DNA from: Tardiphaga sp.
GTDB taxonomy: Bacteria > Pseudomonadota > Alphaproteobacteria > Rhizobiales > Xanthobacteraceae
NCBI GenBank assembly: GCA_028290325.1
Contig: JAQGJY010000414.1
Span: 1 to 6,675 of the forward strand
Direction: 5' to 3'
DNA length: 6,675 nt
In this document: in pieces, positions 1 to 6,675 of the stretch
How positions within the stretch are numbered: the stretch's first letter is position 1
Layout of the letters: each line of letters begins with the position of its first letter
Made by a program: the position numbers and the translations under genes
Notes under the pieces: model-generated
What the model was told of the DNA's origin: nothing
Database searches by the model: none
Seen by the model: only the letters and a program-made list of their open reading frames with translations

Positions 1-143
1 AGGTTCAACAAGCGCGCACAAACCTTCCACTTCAAACCGCAGCGAGAGTGGTTCGTTGCCCAGCGACGCTGCAATTCAGTCAGCCATTTCATTGACCGCA
101 CCCGCGAAGCGCCTCAGCTTGATGGCATCATCTGCATCATCGC

Positions 144-150
144 AAAGGGG
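144..150 (+). promoter_or_regulatory. ribosome binding site of the binding-protein gene
   Basis: AAAGGGG lies six bases before the ATG at 157. It decides the start, because the reading frame is open with no stop from base 1 of the window. Confidence 0.7.
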
Positions 151-156
151 CTATTC

Positions 157-1116
157 ATGAGTTCGACATCATCCACTCGCCGCCACCTGACAGCCGCGAT
201 GCTCGCGGCAAGCCTCGCGGCTGCGCTCAGCGGCGGCGCATTCGCTGCTGATGCCGTGACGCTGCGCGTCGGCGACCAGAAGGGTGGCAATCGCTCGCTG
301 CTGGAGATTTCCGGTTTCGCAAAAGACTTGCCCTACAAGATCGAATGGACGGAATTTCCGGCAGCCGCGCCGATCCTTGAAGCGTTGAATGCCGGTGCGC
401 TCGACGTCGGCTACACCGGCGATCTCGCATTCCTATCCGTCTATGCGGCCGGCGCACCGGTCAAAGCGATCGGCGGCACGCGCGCGGATGCGAAAACGCA
501 GGCGATTCTCGTCCGCAACGACTCGCCGATCAAGACCGCCCATGATCTGAAAGGCAAGCGCCTGGCCGGCACGCGCGGCGGTTGGGGCCAATTCCTGATC
601 GATGCGACGCTGGAGAAAGCTGGCTACAAGATCAGCGACGCAACCTTCGCCGCCCTCGGCCCGGTCGATGCGAAGATCGCGCTCGTCGCCGGCTCGATCG
701 ATGGCTGGGCGGTGTGGGAGCCCTATGTCTCCTTCGCACTGCTGAAGGACAATGCACGGATCGTCGCGACCGGCGAGGGCCTGACGCCGACCGTGACCTT
801 CGTCGTCGCATCAGATAATGCGATCGCCACCAAACGCGCCGCCGTCGCTGATCTGCTCGATCGCCTCAACAAGGCGCGTCTTTGGTCGCTCGACAATCTC
901 GCGCCGTACGCCAAAAGCACGGCGGCGCTGACGAAGCTGCCGGAAGACGTTCTGCTCCAAGCCTATACGTCACAGAAGACGACGCCAATCCGGATCAATG
1001 AAGAGATCGTCCACGAATTGCAGCAAGCGGCCGATCGCGGTACCGCGTATGGCATCTTCAGCAAGAAACTCGATGTCAGTAAGGCGGTCGATCCGAGCTT
1101 TACTGCTGCACCATAA
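157..1116 (+). CDS. ABC transporter periplasmic substrate-binding protein, SsuA/TauA/NrtA-like
   Basis: This is a 319-residue secreted solute-binding protein of the nitrate/sulfonate/taurine class, which delivers its ligand to an inner-membrane ABC importer. Residues 1-30 form a Sec-type signal peptide: R8-R9, then an Ala/Leu-rich core, with likely cleavage after AFA at 28-30. The mature start (VTLRVGDQKGG), the segment LNAGALDVGYTGDLAF and the later KGKRLAGTRGG and GSIDGWAVWEPY blocks are typical of SsuA-like proteins. Length is normal for the family. The ATG is preceded by AAAGGGG at 144-150, six bases away. The same frame stays open back to the window edge, but the signal peptide and this site support position 157. 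The matching permease and ATPase are on the opposite strand, converging on this gene. The ligand is inferred to be a sulfonate or related organosulfur compound; nitrate-like or aromatic ligands cannot be excluded. The family call is firm and the ligand is not. Confidence 0.9.
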   Translation: MSSTSSTRRHLTAAMLAASLAAALSGGAFAADAVTLRVGDQKGGNRSLLEISGFAKDLPYKIEWTEFPAAAPILEALNAGALDVGYTGDLAFLSVYAAGAPVKAIGGTRADAKTQAILVRNDSPIKTAHDLKGKRLAGTRGGWGQFLIDATLEKAGYKISDATFAALGPVDAKIALVAGSIDGWAVWEPYVSFALLKDNARIVATGEGLTPTVTFVVASDNAIATKRAAVADLLDRLNKARLWSLDNLAPYAKSTAALTKLPEDVLLQAYTSQKTTPIRINEEIVHELQQAADRGTAYGIFSKKLDVSKAVDPSFTAAP

Positions 1117-1133
1117 AACAAAGCGCACATGAA

Positions 1134-1164
1134 AAAGGCCCGAACGAACACCGTCCGGGCCTTT
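1134..1164. terminator. bidirectional intrinsic terminator between convergent genes
   Basis: Arms AAAGGCCCG (1134-1142) and CGGGCCTTT (1156-1164) pair perfectly over nine bases. After one mismatch a further three pairs (1144-1146 with 1152-1154) close a five-base loop. A-run and T-run flanks give a U-tract on either strand, so it can end both the binding-protein transcript and the minus-strand permease/ATPase/reductase transcript. It sits between the stop codons at 1116 and 1185. Confidence 0.85.
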
Positions 1165-1184
1165 CACTGTTTGAGGTACGGAAA

Positions 1185-1769
1185 TCAAATCTCTCGCAGA
1201 CCGCGCGCGAGCGACGATGACGTAACTGGCACCGTGACGCCCTCCTGCGCGTGCTGATGCGCGGCGTAGCCGCCGTCCCAGTAAACCAACGCCGGGCGCG
1301 CGGTCTCGTTCAGCACCTGCCGCACGCGGCCGATGACGATCGCATGCGAATGCCGCTCGACGATTTCCTCGACCTCGCAATCGATCGCGGCCAATGCACC
1401 AACGAGCAACGTCGTCCCGCTCGTGCCGATGACCCAATCAGCACCCGCAAATCGGTCCGCGCCCTTGAGACCGCCTTTGCCCGTAAAACGCTCCGCGATC
1501 TCGCGCTGATCGGCCCCAAGAATGTTGACGCCGAAAGCGCCATAGCGTCGCAGCAACGACCAAGACGACGACGATCGGTTGACGCTGACGATGAGCGTCG
1601 GCGGCTCGACGGACAGCGACGTCACGGATGTCACCGTCATGCCGGTGATGTCGCGGCCCTGCCCGACAGTGATGACGCTGACGCCGCCAGCGAGGCCGCG
1701 CATCGCGCCTTTGAAATCTTCGGCGGTAGCGTCCGGAGCCGGCGTCGCATGGCGAACAGCGTAAGTCAT
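1185..1769 (-). CDS. flavin reductase family protein (FMN-binding split barrel)
   Basis: This 194-residue protein belongs to the DIM6/NTAB-like split-barrel flavin reductases, which use NAD(P)H to make free FMNH2 or FADH2 for a partner monooxygenase. Visible family blocks are FKGAMRGLAGGVSVIT near residues 19-34, GMTVTS at 43-48, the PP pair at 56-57 with NRSSSS at 64-69 (flavin phosphate region), and HSHAIVIGRV at 140-149. I place the start at ATG 1769 because GAGTGAGGA ends seven bases upstream. A TTG at 1787 would overlap the ATPase stop and add six residues, but it removes that ribosome site's role. It is the last gene of the permease-ATPase-reductase operon, 14 bases after the ATPase stop. 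It differs from E. coli SsuE, which is flavodoxin-like. A monooxygenase partner is not in the window, so its pathway (desulfonation or another oxygenation) is inferred. Confidence 0.88.
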   Translation of the reverse strand: MTYAVRHATPAPDATAEDFKGAMRGLAGGVSVITVGQGRDITGMTVTSVTSLSVEPPTLIVSVNRSSSSWSLLRRYGAFGVNILGADQREIAERFTGKGGLKGADRFAGADWVIGTSGTTLLVGALAAIDCEVEEIVERHSHAIVIGRVRQVLNETARPALVYWDGGYAAHQHAQEGVTVPVTSSSLARGLREI

Positions 1770-1783
1770 CGAAACATCCTCAC

Positions 1784-2611
1784 TCAAGCAGATAGAGCCG
1801 CAACATCATCGACGCCGGACAGTAACGTCGCGAGAATATCGCCTTCAAGCGCCGCAAGTTCTGCCGACCCGCGCGAACGCGGACGTGGAATGTCGATAAG
1901 GATGTCATGCGCAATGCGTCCGTCTTCGATCACCAGCACACGATCCGCCAGAGCGACAGCCTCGGCCACGTCATGCGTGACCAGGATCGCGGTGAAGATC
2001 TGATCGTGCCAGACTTGGCCGAGCAGACGCTGCATCGAAATGCGCGTCAGCGCGTCGAGCGCGCCGAGCGGTTCGTCAAACGCCAGCACACGTGGACGGC
2101 TGACCAAAGCCCGCGCCAGCGCTACGCGCTGCTTCTGACCGCCGGAAAGCACCGCCGGCCATTGTCCGCGCTTGTCGGTGAGACCGACATTGCCCAGCGC
2201 CTGCTCGGCACGCGCCGTGGCATCGGCCGATCCGCGATCCGCACCAAGACCGACTTCGACATTGGACAGCACCCGCGCCCAAGGCAGCAGACGCGGCTCC
2301 TGAAACATGACGCGGACGTCTTCCTTCCGTGCCGTCTCGCCAAAGCTGATCGAACCGGAATCGGCCTTGTCGAGGCCGGCGATCAGGCGCAGCAGCGTGC
2401 TCTTGCCGCAGCCGCTCCTGCCGACGATCGCCACGAATTGACCGGCCGGAATGTCAAGATCTATGCCACGCAACACGGTGTTGTCGCCGAAGGATTTTCG
2501 CAGGCCACGCACGGTCAAAGGCAAACCCTTAGACCCGTTCACGGTGGCGAACGGGGCCGGCGGATGAATCGGCTGGGCATTGATTTGGAGGCGTCGAACG
2601 GATTGATTCAT
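1784..2611 (-). CDS. ABC transporter ATP-binding protein, SsuB/TauB-like
   Basis: This 275-residue cytoplasmic ATPase powers import through the neighbouring permease. All nucleotide-binding motifs are intact: Walker A GRSGCGKST at 64-72, Q-loop Q104 in FQEPRLLPW, signature LSGGQ at 155-159, Walker B VLAFDE at 175-180, D-loop ALD at 184-186, and switch histidine H213 in LVTHD. The sequence around the Q-loop (EPRLLPW) is characteristic of the nitrate/sulfonate/taurine importer ATPases. A non-conserved N-terminal extension of about 28 residues precedes the core domain, which is seen in SsuB-type proteins. The ATG at 2611 lies four bases after the permease stop, with a weak GAAGAG-type site inside the permease end, so translational coupling is likely. 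Specificity comes from the binding protein, so sulfonate is inferred from the class and from the flavin reductase neighbour. Confidence 0.93.
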   Translation of the reverse strand: MNQSVRRLQINAQPIHPPAPFATVNGSKGLPLTVRGLRKSFGDNTVLRGIDLDIPAGQFVAIVGRSGCGKSTLLRLIAGLDKADSGSISFGETARKEDVRVMFQEPRLLPWARVLSNVEVGLGADRGSADATARAEQALGNVGLTDKRGQWPAVLSGGQKQRVALARALVSRPRVLAFDEPLGALDALTRISMQRLLGQVWHDQIFTAILVTHDVAEAVALADRVLVIEDGRIAHDILIDIPRPRSRGSAELAALEGDILATLLSGVDDVAALSA

Positions 2612-2615
2612 GATC

Positions 2616-3422
2616 TCAACTCTTCTGGAAAGCGGGATGCCAGGACAAGGTCAGGCGCTCGAGCGCGCGCGCCGATGAATCCGCGAGTTTGCCAAGCAAC
2701 GCGTAGATCAGGATGCTGAGCACCACGACATCGATCTGCATGAATTCGCGCGCCTGCATTGCCATATAACCAAGGCCAGACGAGGCCGCGATCGTCTCCG
2801 CGACAATCAAGGTCAGCCACATGATACCGAGCGCGAAACGCAGACCGACGAAGATCGACGGCAGGGCGCTCGGGAAGATCACGCGACGGAACAACTCTCC
2901 GTTGCTCATACCGTAGATGCGGCCCATCTCGATCAATTGCGGATCGACGGTGCGGATACCGTGCAGCGTATTCAAATAAATCGGGAAGAACACGCCGAGC
3001 GCGACCAGAAATAGCTTGGCGGATTCATCAATGCCGAACCACAGAATGACCAGCGGGATTAGAGCGAGATGAGGCACGTTGCGGACCATCTGCAACGTCG
3101 TATCGGTCAGTTGGTTGCTCAGCTTTGACAGCCCATTGGCAAGACCAAAAGCGAAACCAATGCCGCCCCCGATCAGAAAACCCACGGAAGCGCGCCAGAA
3201 GCTGACCCATATGTTCTTTCCAAGCTCACCGGACAAAACCAGCTTCCAGCCCGCAATGGCGACGTCACTTGGGGCTGGCATCACGCGAGCGGGAATGAAA
3301 CCGGCAACGCTGGCGATCTGCCAGACGGCGAAAAGTGCGATGGGGACGATCCATTGCGTGAGCGCATCCAGCCGGGGCACACGCGCCATCCGGCTGCGCG
3401 GTAAACGTTCGACGATGCTCAT
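2616..3422 (-). CDS. ABC transporter permease, SsuC/TauC-like
   Basis: This 268-residue inner-membrane subunit probably forms the translocation pore as a homodimer. Hydrophobic segments are visible near residues 24-41, 79-97, 118-130, 135-152, 196-212 and 230-246, matching the six-helix BPD_transp_1 fold. The cytoplasmic coupling loop at 165-195 (EMGRIYGMSNGELFRRV, then FPSALPSIFVGLR) is the EAA motif that contacts the ATPase. VRNVPHLALIPLVILWFGI at 113-131 is a strong hallmark of the SsuC/TauC subfamily. The ATG at 3422 has AAGGA eight bases upstream, giving a clear start. It is the first gene of the minus-strand operon, and its stop lies just before the ATPase ATG. Its promoter should lie within 3423-3600; two inverted repeats there may be regulatory. 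Family is certain; substrate is not shown by this subunit. Confidence 0.93.
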   Translation of the reverse strand: MSIVERLPRSRMARVPRLDALTQWIVPIALFAVWQIASVAGFIPARVMPAPSDVAIAGWKLVLSGELGKNIWVSFWRASVGFLIGGGIGFAFGLANGLSKLSNQLTDTTLQMVRNVPHLALIPLVILWFGIDESAKLFLVALGVFFPIYLNTLHGIRTVDPQLIEMGRIYGMSNGELFRRVIFPSALPSIFVGLRFALGIMWLTLIVAETIAASSGLGYMAMQAREFMQIDVVVLSILIYALLGKLADSSARALERLTLSWHPAFQKS

Positions 3423-3492
3423 AACCGTTTTCCTTAATCGATGGTCTATCGATATTGGTTTCGTAGTGCGATGGTGTCGAGACGGTGTGAAA

Positions 3493-3515
3493 AATAACGA
3501 CGCTTGCGTCGTATT
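3493..3515. repeat. inverted repeat upstream of the transporter operon
   Basis: ACGACG (3497-3502), loop CTTG, and CGTCGT (3507-3512) form a perfect six-pair hairpin. Flanking AAT (3493-3495) and ATT (3513-3515) extend it across one bulged base. It lies 71-93 bases before the permease ATG. A dimeric regulator's operator is possible; no long T-run follows on either strand, so a terminator is unlikely. Confidence 0.5.
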
Positions 3516-3528
3516 CCATCACTTGTCG

Positions 3529-3545
3529 TGACGATCGTTTCGTCA
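3529..3545. repeat. second inverted repeat upstream of the transporter operon
   Basis: TGACGA (3529-3534) and TCGTCA (3540-3545) pair perfectly around a five-base centre. It sits 13 bases from the first inverted repeat and shares the ACGA/TCGT core, so the two may be related binding sites. Function is inferred only. Confidence 0.4.
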
Positions 3546-3790
3546 TTGAGCGCGGATTAAGATCGTTATTCTTCGGCACATTGAAACATCAACCCGGCAA
3601 TCACGCGGATCGTTGGCGAAGGATCAGCCTCGCGCTTGTACGACTGCCGGAAATCAATTGTCGGGAAGCAAGGTCAACGTCGATATCTGCAAGTCGAGAT
3701 CGTATTATCGAACGGATCTACAGCGCTCGAACGCCGAGACCGGTTTGCCGGGTTTTGGCGCCGTGGGATACGTGACCGGACAGCAGCAGC

Positions 3791-3819
3791 TTGATATGTA
3801 AGGCGTAGAGCTGTGATAT
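3791..3819 (+). promoter_or_regulatory. candidate sigma-70-type promoter for the aldo/keto reductase gene
   Basis: TTGATA (3791-3796, five of six matches to TTGACA) is followed by exactly 17 bases and then TGATAT (3814-3819, a weak -10). Transcription would begin near 3826, leaving a leader of roughly 27 bases before ATG 3853. The -10 match is poor, so this is a candidate only. Confidence 0.3.
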
Positions 3820-3852
3820 GAGCGCGTTCAGGCGCGCATGGGGAATTCTCCG

Positions 3853-4833
<981 letters not shown>

Positions 4834-5135
4834 GGCGAGACCAGGCGCCGATGCCATGTTCCCGTGAGATGATCAGGCTTTGAATGGACAACTCGGGCAG
4901 CAGCGGTCACGGCCCCTCGCGGCGGCTTCGTCATGCGTTGGCGGCATCCAGAACTATGGGCTGGCCGTTGCGTAAGACACGCAGCAGATGTTTGTCGGTC
5001 ATGGATGCCCAACATGGGCGGGTTCGACGTTCCTCACTTCGCGGCAGATCAAATCAAGCTAGCTGAACCAATGAAAACGATATGAAGTGACGCCTGAATT
5101 TCCTAAGGTTGGCATTCAAATCAAAGGAGCCTCAC
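4834..5135. other. intergenic region between aldo/keto reductase and HU-like gene
   Basis: About 300 bases show no convincing gene, RNA or terminator. Bases 4884-5066 contain overlapping short frames with arginine- and serine-rich translations typical of noncoding GC-rich DNA. A 26-codon frame at 5005-5085 is the only piece with protein-like composition. The last 80 bases are AT-richer and should hold the promoter of the HU-like gene, though no clear -35/-10 pair stands out. Confidence 0.55.
5125..5129 (+). promoter_or_regulatory. ribosome binding site of the HU-like gene
   Basis: AGGAG, within AAAGGAG, lies six bases before ATG 5136. It rules out the upstream in-frame TTG at 5109 as the likely start. 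Confidence 0.75.
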
Positions 5136-5432
5136 ATGGCGAAAATGACCAAGACTCAACTCGTCGACGCCATTTCCGAGGAGACTCGGATTTCCAAGAA
5201 CGACGTCAGGACGGTCATCGATCAGATGGCGACGATCGGCTACAAGGAGTTGAATGAATCCGGGGAGTTCGTCGTCCCGGGTTTTGCGAAGATTTCGGTG
5301 GTCAACAAACCAGCGACCGAAGCGCGAAGCGGTGTCAATCCGTTTACGAAAGAGCCGATGGAATTTGCGGCGAAACCGGCGAGCAAAACCGTGAAGGCTT
5401 CTCCTCTCAAGGTTGCGAAGGACGCGGTCTGA
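5136..5432 (+). CDS. HU/IHF family DNA-binding protein
   Basis: This 98-residue protein of the bacterial histone-like family binds and bends DNA as a dimer in the nucleoid. The N-terminal helical part begins MAKMTKTQLVDAISEETRIS and continues to about residue 40. It is followed by the beta-arm region FVVPGFAKISVVNKPATEARSG and the conserved R64, G66, N68-P69 and T71 of the family's RxGxNPxT signature, whose proline intercalates in DNA. The C-terminus KASPLKVAKDAV is a lysine-containing helix. The core aligns with HU, but the family's usual arginine-rich start of the arm is replaced by VVNKPATEAR, a variant I associate with HU-like proteins of Bradyrhizobium relatives. The start is set by AAAGGAG six bases before ATG 5136. 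It appears monocistronic. It is probably an accessory paralogue rather than the main HU, which cannot be tested from this window. Confidence 0.9.
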   Translation: MAKMTKTQLVDAISEETRISKNDVRTVIDQMATIGYKELNESGEFVVPGFAKISVVNKPATEARSGVNPFTKEPMEFAAKPASKTVKASPLKVAKDAV

Positions 5433-5491
5433 AACATCGCACGATCCAGAAGGTCACCACGCCTCGACGCAGCAAAATTGCGTATAGCTAG

Positions 5492-5947
5492 GTGAGTCTG
5501 GAGTCAGACTTCGATCTGATTAAATGGCGGCAACATCTTGCAGCACCCTTGCAGGGCGCAATGACGAAGATCGGCGTTTATCGTTGGACTGGGGAGCGGG
5601 CTGCACAAGCTGGGATGGCGGTGAAGGACGGCAGCGAAGTTCGCAACGCACTGTTTTTCTGCAGCGGCACGGTTGCGTTGAATAGGCTGTTCGGGAGTCC
5701 AACGCATGTGGACATCATTGATGATTATCGCGCGACCTTCGCTAAGGCGAAGAGCATGAATATTGATGTGCTGCTTGCGCCGCATCCGGAGATGTACGCG
5801 ATGCAGCAGAAACGTGCACAGATGAAGGAGGGGGCGCAAAATCCATTCGTCAAACCGGGCGAGTTGGCCAGTCATGTTGAAACGCTCGAACAGGATTTCA
5901 ACAAGCATTTAGCTAAACAGCAACAAGGCTCGCAGACAGCCAAGTAG
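5492..5947 (+). pseudogene. C-terminal remnant of a subclass B3 metallo-beta-lactamase-like protein
   Basis: The open frame encodes 151 residues, starting at GTG directly after an in-frame TAG and with no ribosome site. From residue 42 it reads like the C-terminal part of B3 metallo-beta-lactamases: NALFFCSGTVALNRL, then DDYRATFAKAK, then VLLAPHPEMYAMQQKRAQ and NPFVKPGEL. H98 corresponds to the last zinc-binding histidine. The N-terminal half with the HxHxDH zinc motif is absent, and so is TPGHT. Just upstream, the +2 frame spells GCTSW at 5599-5613, the residues expected after TPGHTxG; one extra G at 5614 then puts MAVKDG in the main frame. This suggests a truncated, frameshifted gene. Residues 1-41 look unrelated to the family. 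An inactive product seems certain if it is expressed. The family call rests on recalled motifs, not a search. Confidence 0.65.
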
Positions 5948-6396
5948 GGGTGCTGGGTGTCGCGGAAATAATTGACCGCGTTCGATAATCTCACTGGCGC
6001 ACAGGCCGCGAGACGCGGCATCTACCTAACCGCGCTTTTGAGCGGCTGGTTGAGCTCTGCAAAACGCGACAGTGGATGCTCGTCCGAGCAATCTGCGAGG
6101 GAAACTCGAAGGCGGCACATTCGCCGTGTCCGGAATGCTCACCGTACGAATACTCTTGGCGGCGCCCTCCGACAGCTCGGCGCTGGAGTTCAAACGCGTA
6201 CCAGCTTGCACCGGCGTTATGATTACCTTTTCATCCCAGGGCGAAGGTAGGCCGCGTTCGATCGTGAATTGGCCGACCAGTCAGCATTGCTTCGGCGGTC
6301 CGGCGGCGGGCCACCGGATGACGCGCAAGGCGGTGGGCAGCTGCGCTGCGGAGGCTGAATAAGGGACAGGGCTTCGGAGGTGCCCCGAATTGGGTT
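5948..6396. other. gene-free stretch, probably degraded DNA
   Basis: About 450 bases lie between the beta-lactamase remnant and the Fis-type fragment. Frames such as 5972-6250 and 6072-6362 on the + strand lack motifs and ribosome sites, and minus-strand frames are proline/arginine/serine-rich shadows. I see no tRNA, transposase, terminal repeats or terminator. Between two gene fragments, decayed coding DNA is the likeliest content, but no parent gene is recognisable. Confidence 0.5.
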
Positions 6397-6579
6397 TTGA
6401 ACGATCGACATTCGCGGAATTCTTGGCATACGGACGTTTGTCGTGTTGTCATCATGCAAATGCTTGAGCGATGCGATTGGCGCATTCGTGGCGTCCAGGG
6501 CGCCGCGGAGCTGCTCGGAGTGAAGCCGACGACGCTGGAATCCCGCATCAAAAAACTCGGGCTTGTGGCGCAGCGATAA
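6397..6579 (+). pseudogene. Fis-type C-terminal fragment of a sigma-54-dependent activator
   Basis: The frame (TTG at 6397, 60 residues) ends in a clear Fis-type helix-turn-helix. From about residue 18, VIMQMLERCDWRIRGVQG leads into GAAELLGVKPTTLESRIKKLGL, the conserved DNA-recognition tail of NtrC/FhlA-like activators. The AAA+ sigma-54 interaction domain (GAFTGA, Walker motifs) is absent here and upstream in all frames I read. Residues 1-17 have no family resemblance. The frame runs open upstream of 6397 for at least 14 codons without becoming recognisable. A later ATG at 6454 would give 41 residues but has no ribosome site. A truncated relic is most likely; a stand-alone mini-Fis protein is less likely. 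Nothing nearby suggests what the parent regulator controlled. Confidence 0.6.
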
Positions 6580-6634
6580 CGCAGTTTTGGCTCGCTGCTG
6601 TCGCCTTGCGGCGTGAAAGACTTCCCGAACGCGT

Positions 6635-6655
6635 CGCATGCGATAGAGGCATGCG
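6635..6655. repeat. inverted repeat near the window end
   Basis: CGCATGC (6635-6641) and GCATGCG (6649-6655) pair perfectly around a seven-base loop. No T-run follows on either strand, so it is not a typical terminator. It lies 55 bases after the Fis-type fragment's stop; function unknown. Confidence 0.4.
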
Positions 6656-6675
6656 TAGCCCCATCGCGGCAGTAG

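Larger units (their letters stand above)
3423..3852. other. divergent intergenic region between transporter operon and aldo/keto reductase
   Basis: About 430 bases separate the two divergent starts. No frame here has a recognisable product; small frames at 3581-3801 lack family motifs and good ribosome sites. The transporter-proximal 130 bases are more AT-rich than the genes and carry two inverted repeats (3493-3515 and 3529-3545). The reductase-proximal end carries a candidate promoter at 3791-3819. No adjacent regulator gene is visible in the window. Confidence 0.6.

Noticed and set aside
1..156. In-frame open stretch upstream of the binding-protein ATG
   Set aside because: No stop is present, but the translation is not protein-like, and the signal peptide plus AAAGGGG site fix the start at 157.
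1251..2003. 250-codon + strand frame across the reductase and ATPase genes
   Set aside because: It spans the junction of two certain minus-strand genes and yields an arginine/serine/alanine-rich translation without motifs.
1907..2719. 270-codon + strand frame opposite the ATPase gene
   Set aside because: Antisense shadow; the ATPase on the other strand has every catalytic motif.
3581..3801. Two short + strand frames in the divergent intergenic region
   Set aside because: One begins with TTG, neither has a ribosome site, both are arginine/serine-rich and neither shows a domain.
5504..5908. 134-codon minus-strand frame opposite the beta-lactamase remnant
   Set aside because: The + strand matches B3 metallo-beta-lactamase blocks; the antisense translation matches nothing I recognise.
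6223..6639. 138-codon minus-strand frame over the Fis-type fragment
   Set aside because: The + strand shows a conserved helix-turn-helix tail; the antisense product is low-complexity arginine/proline/serine-rich.

Overview
The window is GC-rich chromosomal DNA that looks like an alphaproteobacterium of the Bradyrhizobium/Rhodopseudomonas/Afipia group. That placement is inferred from the style of the HU-like protein, the SsuABC-like transporter, codon choice strongly biased to G/C in third positions, and a metallo-beta-lactamase remnant of a type known from Bradyrhizobium. No ribosomal or other definitive taxonomic marker is present.

Layout: (1) 157-3422 is a nitrate/sulfonate/taurine-class ABC import locus. 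A periplasmic binding protein lies on the + strand. It faces a three-gene minus-strand operon (permease, ATPase, split-barrel flavin reductase), and the two ends share one bidirectional terminator at 1134-1164. (2) 3423-3852 is a divergent intergenic region with two hairpin-forming inverted repeats on the transporter side and a candidate promoter on the other. (3) 3853-4833 encodes an aldo/keto reductase very like E. coli YajO. (4) 4834-5135 is largely empty apart from a doubtful 26-codon ORF. (5) 5136-5432 encodes a small HU/IHF-family nucleoid protein. (6) 5433-6675 looks like a gene graveyard. It holds the C-terminal half of a subclass B3 metallo-beta-lactamase with a probable frameshift, about 450 bases without a recognisable gene, and an isolated Fis-type C-terminus of a sigma-54 activator.

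How the genes work together: the importer and flavin reductase are consistent with uptake of an organosulfur (or similar) compound and supply of FMNH2 to a two-component flavin monooxygenase. No monooxygenase gene is in the window, so the partner must lie elsewhere and the substrate is unproven. The aldo/keto reductase and HU-like genes look like independent units. I found no convincing wholly new system. The most notable signals are the decaying beta-lactamase, the orphan activator tail, and the unusual convergent arrangement of the importer.
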